Below are positions 7,457 through 14,795 of a stretch of 22,340 nt of DNA, piece after piece. Below the pieces are notes generated by a model, which saw only the letters and a program-made list of their open reading frames with translations, did no database searches and was not told the DNA's origin. The position numbers and the translations under genes are program-made. The first letter of the stretch is position 1, and each line of letters starts with the position of its first letter. The DNA comes from Rs1 sp034111875 (GTDB lineage Bacteria > Pseudomonadota > Gammaproteobacteria > Pseudomonadales > Balneatricaceae). The stretch spans positions 1-22,340 of the forward strand of contig JAWUWK010000073.1 in NCBI GenBank assembly GCA_034111875.1, in the 5' to 3' direction.

Positions 7457-8737
7457 CTACTGGCTAATACTTGCAAATAATTCAAAAAACTGAGGTAGGG
7501 TTTTAGCTGTGCATCCAGGATCATTGATAGTCACTGCTGTATCACTCAGGGCAACTAAGGCGAAACACATTGCCATTCTATGGTCATCGTAAGTATCGAT
7601 AGCGGCGTGTATAATCTTATCTGGAGGCGTTATTTCAATAAAATCATCCCCTTCAACCACTGTTGCACCGACTTTGCGCAACTCCGTGACCATCGCAGTG
7701 ATGCGATCGGTCTCTTTTACCCGCCAATTGTAAATATTTCGAATAGCGGTGGTGCCTCTGGCGAAAAGGGCGGTGGTTGCTATTGTCATTGCAGCGTCGG
7801 GTATGTGGTTTAAGTCGAGATCGACGGCGGTTAATGCAAGATCGCGAGACACTTGGATGTAAGTCTCACCGTAATGCACCCTGGCGCCCATTTTCTCAAG
7901 CACTTTTGCGAACTCTTTGTCACCTTGAACACTCTTGCTACCGACCCCATCAACTCTGACAGTGCCGCCTTTGATAGCGGCAGCTGCCAAGAAATAAGAG
8001 GCGGAAGAGGCGTCTCCCTCGACCATTATTTGCGTTGGCGAATGATAGGATTGTCCGGCTTTTATATGAAAGCGTTGGTAATTATCATTGTTAACCTCAA
8101 TCCCAAAAGAGCCCATGATATCTAAGGTAATATCAATGTAGGGCTTTGAGACTAACTCACCTTGCACTTCAATCTGTAGATCACCTTTGGCAAATGGCGC
8201 TGCCATTAATAAAGCGGTTAAAAATTGACTGGAAATACTGCCCTTAATGGTCACTTTTCCGCCATTAAGTCCAGTGCCGATGATACGCAGGGGAGGGTAA
8301 CCTTGATCTTTAAGATAGTGAATATCAGCGCCGAGTTGACGCAGTGCATCAACCAAATCACCGATAGGTCTCTCGTACATCCTCGGTTCACCTGTCAACT
8401 CAAAATCGCCAACGCCGGCAGACAAGACAGCGGTTAAGGGGCGCATGGCAGTACCTGCATTACCTAAAAACAAGTGCGTGTTTTGTGGATTGAAATTTGC
8501 CCCTAAACCTTGAACTGTGCAACGCGTCCTATCATCACTTAATTGGTAGCTGACGCCTAAGTGCGTGAGAGACTCAAGCATCCTGCGAATATCATCACTA
8601 TCCAATAAATTGCTAATGGTCGTTTCACCTTCGGCGAGGGCCGATAACAGTAAAATCCGATTAGATAAGCTTTTGGAACCTGGAATCTGAACTCTTCCAT
8701 TAACCAAAGTGATAGGCTGCAGCGTTAGGCTTTGCAT
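7457..8737 (-). CDS. aroA: 3-phosphoshikimate 1-carboxyvinyltransferase (EPSP synthase)
   Basis: AroA joins phosphoenolpyruvate to shikimate-3-phosphate, the sixth step of the shikimate pathway to chorismate and aromatic amino acids, in the cytoplasm. The 426 residues match E. coli (427) throughout. Visible are PGSKSLSNR with the substrate-binding K22, LFLGNAGTAMRP around residues 89-100, the EPRMYERPIGDL segment, and NWRVKETDR near residue 340. The NAGTAMRP loop with Gly95 is the class I, glyphosate-sensitive form. The ATG (8735-8737) is preceded on its strand by CGGAGAG at 8742-8748. In many gammaproteobacteria aroA follows serC; here it stands alone, convergent with ppiD and divergent from the YegD-like gene. 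Confidence 0.96.
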   Translation of the reverse strand: MQSLTLQPITLVNGRVQIPGSKSLSNRILLLSALAEGETTISNLLDSDDIRRMLESLTHLGVSYQLSDDRTRCTVQGLGANFNPQNTHLFLGNAGTAMRPLTAVLSAGVGDFELTGEPRMYERPIGDLVDALRQLGADIHYLKDQGYPPLRIIGTGLNGGKVTIKGSISSQFLTALLMAAPFAKGDLQIEVQGELVSKPYIDITLDIMGSFGIEVNNDNYQRFHIKAGQSYHSPTQIMVEGDASSASYFLAAAAIKGGTVRVDGVGSKSVQGDKEFAKVLEKMGARVHYGETYIQVSRDLALTAVDLDLNHIPDAAMTIATTALFARGTTAIRNIYNWRVKETDRITAMVTELRKVGATVVEGDDFIEITPPDKIIHAAIDTYDDHRMAMCFALVALSDTAVTINDPGCTAKTLPQFFELFASISQ

Positions 8738-9074
8738 TTTCTCTCCGTCTGGGTATAACCACGTTTAATTAATTGAGCAGCTAAACTACCTCGGAAACAG
8801 CCCAAGGTCGAGCGCTAATGCCATCCCATTTTAAAATCATTCAAAAAGGTGTTATTTATCTAGAAGATAAGTCCACTGATATGCTATTTTTCAGCGCTTT
8901 TTTAGCCAAGATTGTAACTGCTAGCTTGATCTGTGCCGCTCTTTACTCGTTCACCTCACTCTTTAACAAGTCACCTGCCTAATTGCATGCCTTATGTTGA
9001 TTAAAAAGAGATGTCAGTAAATGCTGTGTAGAATCAGATTGGTCAGTTATTCAATTATATTTTAAGAGGTGAGC
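8738..9074. other. Divergent intergenic region, aroA / YegD-like gene
   Basis: 337 bp between two divergent starts, presumably holding both promoters. TGGTTATAC (minus strand, 8753-8761) resembles an extended -10 for aroA but would begin transcription inside the ribosome binding site, so I do not assign it. The region also contains a possible 54-codon frame listed separately. Confidence 0.45.
8818..8982 (+). CDS. Possible small membrane protein (54 aa)
   Basis: An ATG frame of 54 codons fills half of the gap before the YegD-like gene. Residues 1-21 are mixed polar. Residues 22-49 are strongly hydrophobic with one Lys and could form one transmembrane helix. I recognise no family. The ribosome binding site is poor (GGTCGAG at 8806-8812). 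It may be chance; a conserved reading frame in relatives would be needed to believe it. Confidence 0.22.
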   Translation: MPSHFKIIQKGVIYLEDKSTDMLFFSAFLAKIVTASLICAALYSFTSLFNKSPA

Positions 9075-10445
9075 ATGCTCTCAGGATTTGATTACGGTAC
9101 ATCTAACTGCGCGATAGGCATTATTGATCCGATTTCACAGAAAACTTGCTTGCTAGCGTTAGAAAATGATCAAGGTTTTTTACCTTCCACTGTCTATGCG
9201 TTAGGTCGAGATTTAATCAGCGAACAAGTTGCACAGCAAATAGTCTGTTCACAAAAGCAGCGAGCATACAGCCAGTCAAGGGCGGCGAATCTTAGATTGG
9301 CAGCGAACTTTCGCCTTGAGGAAAGTCTCTCCAAAGATGAGCAGAGTTTGTATTTCGGTCGAGAGGCTTTTTCCCATTACTTTAAAAACCCAGGGGAAGG
9401 TTATTTTGTAAAGTCCGCTAAATCATTTCTAGGTGCCAGTGGTGTTAGGGCTGAATTCATCCATTTCTTTGAAGACATTGTCTGTGTCATGATGATGCAT
9501 ATTAAAAAGCGTGCCGAGCTGACAACAGGCGAAGAATTAACCGACACTGTGATTGGTAGACCGGTTAACTTCCAAGGTGTTAATGCCCAAAAAAGTAATC
9601 AACAGGCATTAGCCATATTAGAAGTCGCGGCAAAAAGAGCGGGCTTTAAACAGGTAGAATTTTTATATGAACCTATTGCTGCGGGTCTTGACTTTGAGAG
9701 GCAACTCAATGCAAATAAAAAAGTATTAGTCGTTGATATAGGCGGAGGTACAAGTGATTGCGCTATGGTTTGCATGGGACCTGATCATCTTAAAAAAACC
9801 GACCGAACAACGGATTTTATGGGTCATACGGGAGAGCGCATTGGTGGCAATGATTTTGATATTCAAATAGCCGCTAAAACATTAATGCCTTTATTGGGCA
9901 TGCGCTCAACCTTAAAGAGTGGTTTGCCTATTCCTCCTCAAGTATTTTGGCAGGCTATTAATACCAATGATGTGGGCGCTCAAATTGAGTTCAGTAAACT
10001 GTCAACAAGTTTATTACTCACTCAATTATTAAGGGATACGTCTGAGCCTGAATTATTTAAGCGCTTCATCAATTTACGAGACAATAAACTAAACCAACAA
10101 CTGGTCAGCAGTGCTGAGCAAGCTAAAATAAAATTGTCGAATGCCACTCAGGTAGAGATCAATTTGGAGTACATAGAAAATAAATTATCTTGCACGGCAA
10201 ACCTTCAACAACTGCGCAGTGCCGTGCAAAGACCTTTGCAACACATACTAAAATTAATGCAAGAGGCGATAGCACAAGCGGGCGTAAAACCGGATTTGAT
10301 CTACATCACAGGAGGTTCGGCTAAGTCACCCGTTATCAGACAAGCAGTAAACCAATACATAGGTGATATTGAGGTTATAGATGGTGATCACTTTGGTAGC
10401 GTTGGTAATGGATTAACCCTCTGGGCTAACAAAATATACCGTTAA
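9075..10445 (+). CDS. yegD: Hsp70-like protein of the YegD family
   Basis: A 456-residue member of the actin/Hsp70 ATPase fold resembling E. coli YegD (about 450), an uncharacterised putative chaperone lacking a DnaK-type substrate-binding half. The nucleotide-binding motifs are intact: phosphate-1 GFDYGTSNCAIG at 4-15, phosphate-2 VDIGGGTSDCAM at about 220-231, and the adenosine motif YITGGSAKSP at 410-419. The protein ends shortly after the ATPase domain, so it has no peptide-binding lid. It is probably a cytoplasmic ATPase with an unknown client. I chose ATG 9075 because AAGAGGT at 9064-9070 sits just before it; the in-frame GTG at 9069 overlaps that site. It is convergent with the LysR gene, 61 bp away. 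Confidence 0.85.
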   Translation: MLSGFDYGTSNCAIGIIDPISQKTCLLALENDQGFLPSTVYALGRDLISEQVAQQIVCSQKQRAYSQSRAANLRLAANFRLEESLSKDEQSLYFGREAFSHYFKNPGEGYFVKSAKSFLGASGVRAEFIHFFEDIVCVMMMHIKKRAELTTGEELTDTVIGRPVNFQGVNAQKSNQQALAILEVAAKRAGFKQVEFLYEPIAAGLDFERQLNANKKVLVVDIGGGTSDCAMVCMGPDHLKKTDRTTDFMGHTGERIGGNDFDIQIAAKTLMPLLGMRSTLKSGLPIPPQVFWQAINTNDVGAQIEFSKLSTSLLLTQLLRDTSEPELFKRFINLRDNKLNQQLVSSAEQAKIKLSNATQVEINLEYIENKLSCTANLQQLRSAVQRPLQHILKLMQEAIAQAGVKPDLIYITGGSAKSPVIRQAVNQYIGDIEVIDGDHFGSVGNGLTLWANKIYR

Positions 10446-10506
10446 TTATGCAGCATATCTTTGTTGGTTAGTTCTCTTATTTATTGTCGGCTTGATCAAA
10501 GACTGC

Positions 10507-11346
10507 TTAGTTTTTGATCAGTTGTAAAATATCCTCAATCAGAGTCGTATTTTCGCCGTGTAATGAGTAGGCGGCAAATGCCTGCATCGGTATCTCTGGT
10601 GCATCTTCTACTTTAAACAGCTGCTTATTCTGAATATAGCTCTGGAGCATTTTTTTGGGCAGGTAGGCGGCGCCGCCAACATTGAGCATTAAGTCTAACG
10701 CTATTCTTGCGCTATTTACTCTCACGGCAGCTAAAGGGCGATCGATAAAGTGAAATTCATGTAAAACATTGAATGTAGTCCCCCATTCCACTCGAATATA
10801 ACCTTCTGACATGACCGTTTGTGCCTTCTCATTGGCTAAATTTGAAACTAGTACTAATTGTATATCTTGTACTTGACTAATATTCATATCTTGAATTTTT
10901 TGCTGCCCGTAGAGAAAGCCAATGTCTATTAAGCCGCGATCTAGCTTTTCTACAACTCGCAAAGGACTACTTTCTTCAGCGCGTAAGCCAATACTAGGCT
11001 TGTCTTGATAGACTGTAGTTAACCAGCTCTGCAAGAAAATGTCCCATAAACTTGAGGGGCCGGCGATGACTAAACGCTTTTTCAAGCGTTCAGACAATGC
11101 CACATCTTCATAAGCTCTATCCCAAGCGCTTAAAATAAGTCTCGCATGTTTCAAAAGACGCTCGCCAGCAGGCGTTATATTAACTTGTTGATGGTTACGT
11201 ATGAGTAAACTCAAGCCCATCGACTGTTCTAACAGACGAATTCGAGTGCTCACAGTAGAAGGCGCAACATGTAAATTTTCAGCGGCTTTGGCGAAATGCC
11301 GAGTGCGGGTAACCTCTAAAAATGTCTTTAAAAGCAAAGTATCCAT
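10507..11346 (-). CDS. LysR-family transcriptional regulator, HdfR-like
   Basis: A 279-residue LysR-type regulator. Residues 3-62 form the winged helix-turn-helix, with LLKTFLEVTRTRHFAKAAEN and STVSTRIRLLEQ. The remainder is the periplasmic-binding-like effector domain. The opening residues and the inner motifs SSLWDIFLQSWL and YIRVEWG closely resemble E. coli HdfR, which represses the flhDC flagellar master operon and affects gltBD. No flagellar gene lies nearby, so the target here is unknown. The gene is divergent from the SLC13-type permease, the classic arrangement for a LysR regulator controlling its neighbour, with a candidate inverted-repeat operator at 11406-11443. The 172-bp repeat inserted in the gap may have changed that link. 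Its ribosome binding site is weak. Confidence 0.88.
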   Translation of the reverse strand: MDTLLLKTFLEVTRTRHFAKAAENLHVAPSTVSTRIRLLEQSMGLSLLIRNHQQVNITPAGERLLKHARLILSAWDRAYEDVALSERLKKRLVIAGPSSLWDIFLQSWLTTVYQDKPSIGLRAEESSPLRVVEKLDRGLIDIGFLYGQQKIQDMNISQVQDIQLVLVSNLANEKAQTVMSEGYIRVEWGTTFNVLHEFHFIDRPLAAVRVNSARIALDLMLNVGGAAYLPKKMLQSYIQNKQLFKVEDAPEIPMQAFAAYSLHGENTTLIEDILQLIKN

Positions 11347-11405
11347 CGAGGGGCTACCTAATTAGGGGGGGTAAAAATTCAAGATTAGAATAATTGAACA
11401 TGATG

Positions 11406-11443
11406 TGCAGTTTATTTCGTTTTAAACAACAGTGCAAACTGCA
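11406..11443. promoter_or_regulatory. Candidate LysR operator (inverted repeat)
   Basis: TGCAGTTT (11406-11413) and AAACTGCA (11436-11443) are perfect 8-bp inverted repeats with a 22-nt spacer, lying 60-100 bp upstream of the LysR start. Paired dyad sites in a divergent gap are typical targets of LysR tetramers. The assignment is inferred from position and symmetry only. Confidence 0.35.
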
Positions 11444-11506
11444 TAGACTGCAATAGTAGTTATAAATACTAATAGTATCGAGTTTATACTTAGTTACCTT
11501 CGATAA

Positions 11507-11678
11507 CTTAAGCCTGATTCTCTGACTTCAAAGTGGATATAGAGTGCATGATATTGGTTTTACAGTAGAATTGAAAAATCTTAGCTTCACTGGTAGGTTA
11601 AGTGGGTATTTTTCTAAGCAATGTAGAATCAAGAGCTTGTATTGGATGCTGCAGTGAAGTCACTGATTCAGGTTAAGG
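11507..11678 (+). mobile_element. 172-bp MITE-like element, copy 1
   Basis: A non-coding element whose second copy lies at 17649-17820. By hand the two align without gaps over 172 bp at about 85% identity. The outer ends are imperfect inverted repeats: the left end runs CTTAAGCCTGATT then TGACTTCA, and the right end read on the minus strand runs CCTTAACCTGAAT then GTGACTTCA. An inner inverted pair TTGAAAAAT/ATTTTTC brackets the centre. There is no open frame. Terminal inverted repeats, small size and recurrence fit a non-autonomous transposable element. I see no clear target duplication. Confidence 0.7.
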
Positions 11679-11728
11679 TCTTAGTTTTGTCTCCTATCTC
11701 TTGTTACACTTACTCAGGTTTATTATAA

Positions 11729-13768
11729 ATGTCAGAAACAAAAGCAGTTGTAGCGCCTTCTGTCGACAATCAACAATCTCTCGAAACCAGCCAGATTACC
11801 ACACCGCCGTTAGCGTTTTCTCCAGATAAGCACGATGTCATTAAGAAATTAGCCAGTGGCGTTTTCTTTTTGTTGCTGGCAATTTCCGTAAGTTTTGTGG
11901 TGCCTAATGTGCAAATAGCCTGGGTGGTCAGTGTCTTACTCATGACGATTTATCTTTTCGCATTTGAAATAGTGAGAATTGATATAGCGGCCATCGCGGT
12001 CATGGTTTTTCTCGGTTTAACCTCTGTACTCGCCCCTTTTATAGGTCTCGAGCAGGGGCTAGTCGACCCTCAGAAATTGTTTGTTGGTTTCTCGTCAAAT
12101 GCCGTCATTTCTATTATAGCGGTGATGGTTATCGGTGCCGGTTTAGATAAAACGGGTCTAATGGGCTCAGTGGCGCAAACTATTCTAAAGGTCGGCGGTA
12201 CTTCAGAAAAGCGCATTATTCCGATAATTTCCGGGACTGTCGCAGTCATCTCTAGTTTTATGCAGAATGTGGGCGCCGCCGCATTGTTCATTCCTGTGGT
12301 GAGTCGCATCAGTGTAAGAGCAAACTTACCCCTTAGTCGGTTGCTTATGCCGATGGGATTTTGCGCTATTCTCGGTGGTACGATGACGATGATAGGCTCA
12401 AGTCCGCTAATTTTACTGAATGATTTAATCATAGCGTCAAATTTAACCTTGCCTGAAACCCAACAAATGCAGATGTGGGGCTTATTCTCAGTAACACCTA
12501 TAGGCATTTGCTTAATTATAGTGGGTATTTTGTACTTTGTTGTCTTGGGACGCTTTGTCTTACCAAAAGCCGCAGTGCAAGAAGTTGAAACATCCTCGCC
12601 TATGGCATATTTTAAAGAGACCTATGGATTAGATTACGGATTGATAGAAGTATTGGTTCCGTCCAACAGTGATTTAGTCAGCTCTAGCTTAGAGTCGATT
12701 GAATCGCCAAATGGGGTGAGAGTCATCGCCGCTCAATTCCCCAACGGAAGTTTACGCATTGGTCCCGGCGGATTAGACAGAAATGTTGGCATAGAATCAA
12801 ACACTGTTCTAGGTGTGATGGGAACACCGGCTCAACTCAGTGCTTTTTGCAATAAATTCACCTTGCTGTTGCGTCCTGAAATGGATTCGTTTGCCGAGGC
12901 ACTGAGCGCACAAAAAGCGGGAATCGCAGAAGTCGTTGTGCCGCCGGGTTCAAAGTTGATCGGTAAATCGGCCATTGATATGCGTTTGCGCAACACCACT
13001 GGAATGTCGTTAATGGGGTTGCACCGTGCGGGTAAAACAACCCAGGCAGGTGATAATGTCCGCGCCATTGCATTTCAGGCAGGCGATACCTTAATTTGTC
13101 ATACCACATGGGAGGCGCTTTCAAGATTAGAAGGTAATAGAAACTATATTGTGGTGAACAAAGACTACCCGATTGAAGAACTGCGCCCGCATAAAGTCGG
13201 TTGGGCACTGACTTTCTTTACGGTCGCTATCGGCATGGTGTTGTTCACAGAGGTACGCTTATCGATTGCGCTATTAACAGGTGCTTTAGGCATGGTATTG
13301 ACAAACGTGATCAGTATTGATGAAGCCTATAAAGCTGTTAGTTGGAAGACAGTGTTTCTATTAGCCAGTTTAATTCCTTTAGGTATGGCCGTAGAAACCA
13401 GTGGCACCGCGGCGTGGATTGCCAATAATACCTTAATCGTGCTCGACGGTGTGCCGATTTGGGGCTTACAGTTAGCCGTTGCGCTGTTAGCCACCTTTTT
13501 TTCCCTTGTCATGTCCAATGTAGGGGCCACTGTATTGCTGGTGCCTTTAGCTATTAATATAGCCATAGGTGCAGGGGGTAATCCTGCGGTCTTTGCCTTA
13601 ATTGTCGCGCTGGCGACTTCTAATGCCTTTTTGATTCCAACGCACCAAGTTAATGCGTTAATAATGGGGCCTGGCGGTTACAAAGTAATAGATTTTATCC
13701 GCGCGGGAGGCGTAATGTCCGTCTTATTTCTGGTAGTATTAATCAGTGTTATTAACTTAATCTACTAA
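11729..13768 (+). CDS. SLC13-family permease with two RCK_C (TrkA-C) domains
   Basis: A 679-residue inner-membrane transporter of the SLC13/DASS (ArsB/NhaD-like) fold, probably a Na+- or H+-coupled anion carrier; sulfate or dicarboxylates are typical family substrates, but the substrate cannot be read here. A polar N-terminal tail (1-36) is followed by about six hydrophobic segments including SSFMQNVGAAALFIPVV and MIGSSPLILL. Two cytoplasmic RCK_C-type ligand-binding domains lie at about 305-385 and 400-475, and the last five or six membrane segments include SNVGATVLLVPLAI. The paired NVGA motifs mark the two inverted repeats. A start at ATG 11729 has only a weak ribosome site (CAGG). The divergent LysR regulator probably controls it. 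The 172-bp repeat lies just upstream. Confidence 0.88.
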   Translation: MSETKAVVAPSVDNQQSLETSQITTPPLAFSPDKHDVIKKLASGVFFLLLAISVSFVVPNVQIAWVVSVLLMTIYLFAFEIVRIDIAAIAVMVFLGLTSVLAPFIGLEQGLVDPQKLFVGFSSNAVISIIAVMVIGAGLDKTGLMGSVAQTILKVGGTSEKRIIPIISGTVAVISSFMQNVGAAALFIPVVSRISVRANLPLSRLLMPMGFCAILGGTMTMIGSSPLILLNDLIIASNLTLPETQQMQMWGLFSVTPIGICLIIVGILYFVVLGRFVLPKAAVQEVETSSPMAYFKETYGLDYGLIEVLVPSNSDLVSSSLESIESPNGVRVIAAQFPNGSLRIGPGGLDRNVGIESNTVLGVMGTPAQLSAFCNKFTLLLRPEMDSFAEALSAQKAGIAEVVVPPGSKLIGKSAIDMRLRNTTGMSLMGLHRAGKTTQAGDNVRAIAFQAGDTLICHTTWEALSRLEGNRNYIVVNKDYPIEELRPHKVGWALTFFTVAIGMVLFTEVRLSIALLTGALGMVLTNVISIDEAYKAVSWKTVFLLASLIPLGMAVETSGTAAWIANNTLIVLDGVPIWGLQLAVALLATFFSLVMSNVGATVLLVPLAINIAIGAGGNPAVFALIVALATSNAFLIPTHQVNALIMGPGGYKVIDFIRAGGVMSVLFLVVLISVINLIY

Positions 13769-14158
13769 GGGCTAGCGACAATTCAAAACGCTCTCAAGGT
13801 AACGACTTGTAAAAATTAAGTTTAAACGCTGAACCCATGGGTTGGTTGAGTGTGTCAGAATGCTCGCTATTCACCTGTATTTTAAGGTTTTTTATCCACG
13901 GAAAATATTTTTTGACTTGTTCGCTAATGACCTAATGTGTAGCGCTTTGTAAGCGAATTTAGATTAACCTAAAATAATTTTTGCGAAAGCTTGGTTGATA
14001 AAACAAATGTTTCATTTAGTTGGCCGTTGTAAGATAAAAAATATAGCTTTTTTTTTACTAGATAGTTATGATTCGCCTCCATTTTTATACTCAAATACAG
14101 TCGAAAATTGTCATTCTGCAATTATTTGCACTGACACCTCAATACAGGATTGAATATT
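13769..14158. other. Gene-free stretch between permease and ppiC
   Basis: 390 bp with no gene and no convincing terminator. A 4-bp stem ACCT/AGGT before six T at about 13874-13892 is too weak to call. The second copy of a diverged repeat lies at 13855-13924. The rest is AT-rich and unremarkable. Confidence 0.5.
13855..13924 (+). repeat. Diverged repeat with DnaA-box-like core, copy 2
   Basis: This shares with 7327-7421, in the same order, CAGAATGCTCG, ATTCAC, TTATCCAC, AATATT and GACTT-N-TTCGC, but is about 25 nt shorter. Its 9-mer is TTATCCACG, one base off the DnaA consensus. Confidence 0.45.
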
Positions 14159-14440
14159 ATGCCTACTGCAAGCGCGCGTCATTTATTAGTAGCAACTGAA
14201 GAAAAATGCAATGAAATTAAAGATCAAATAGCAGCAGGTGCGAGTTTTGCAGATATGGCAAAAGAACATTCTTCTTGCCCTTCTGGTCGCAGTGGTGGAG
14301 ATTTAGGTTCTTTTAGCAAAGGCCAAATGGTACCTGAATTTGATCAAGTTGTTTTCGAACAAGAGTTAAATGTAGTACATGGCCCCGTTAAAACCCAATT
14401 CGGATACCATTTACTTGAAACAACAGAACGCGAAGATTAA
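14159..14440 (+). CDS. ppiC: Peptidyl-prolyl cis-trans isomerase C (parvulin 10)
   Basis: A 93-residue single-domain cytoplasmic parvulin, the same length as E. coli PpiC, that speeds cis-trans rotation before proline. Family active-site residues are present at matching positions: H8, C40 in SSCPSG, M57 and F61 in GQMVPEFD, and F81/H84 in TQFGYH. The ATG at 14159 follows AGGA at 14146-14149; an in-frame TTG at 14150 would add three residues but lacks a ribosome site. It is isolated by about 390 bp upstream and 355 bp downstream, so it is probably monocistronic. Confidence 0.95.
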   Translation: MPTASARHLLVATEEKCNEIKDQIAAGASFADMAKEHSSCPSGRSGGDLGSFSKGQMVPEFDQVVFEQELNVVHGPVKTQFGYHLLETTERED

Positions 14441-14795
14441 ACTAGCGTTTGTGTATTCCCTAAGGTTAATTTAACCTCGGGGATGCTGTTATCTCTATAG
14501 ATTTCAAGTTTTTTTAATGCTATTGCAATGCCGTAGCGCTAACTGAAACTTATTTAAGTCTAATTATAAATCCTCACTGCTCACCGAGTGTTCATCATTA
14601 CAGCGCTAGCATCCAGCACAGACTACGTTATCATCAGGATCTGTATTTTCAAGTATTATTGGTATATAACCTACTGATTTATCATAGATCATGATTTATA
14701 TCTCGGCTGGATTTTGGTTTGCATATTCTTTTAAAAAATGTGAAGGTAGTTAAAGTCCAGTTTCCGGTTGCACGACATACTGTATAGGATTTACT
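14441..14795. other. Gene-free stretch between ppiC and the 504-aa gene
   Basis: 355 bp with no gene. A hairpin follows ppiC at 14458-14482: CCC-TA-AGGTTAA-T-TTAACCT-C-GGG. It has no T-tract directly after it, so it could be an RNA-stabilising stem or weak terminator. A promoter for the following gene is expected but not identified. Confidence 0.45.

Larger units (their letters stand above)
11347..11728. other. Divergent control region, LysR gene / permease
   Basis: 382 bp between divergent starts. It holds an 8-bp inverted repeat (11406-11443) that could be a LysR operator, an AT-rich stretch, and copy 1 of the 172-bp repeat (11507-11678), which ends 50 bp before the permease start. Confidence 0.6.

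Noticed and set aside
10489..10520. Bidirectional terminator TGATCAAA/TTTGATCA between the YegD-like and LysR genes
   Set aside because: The hairpin overlaps the LysR stop codon and no T-tract follows on either strand.
11704..11728. Promoter TTGTTA with TATAA just before the permease ATG
   Set aside because: Transcription would begin inside the coding region, so it cannot serve this gene.
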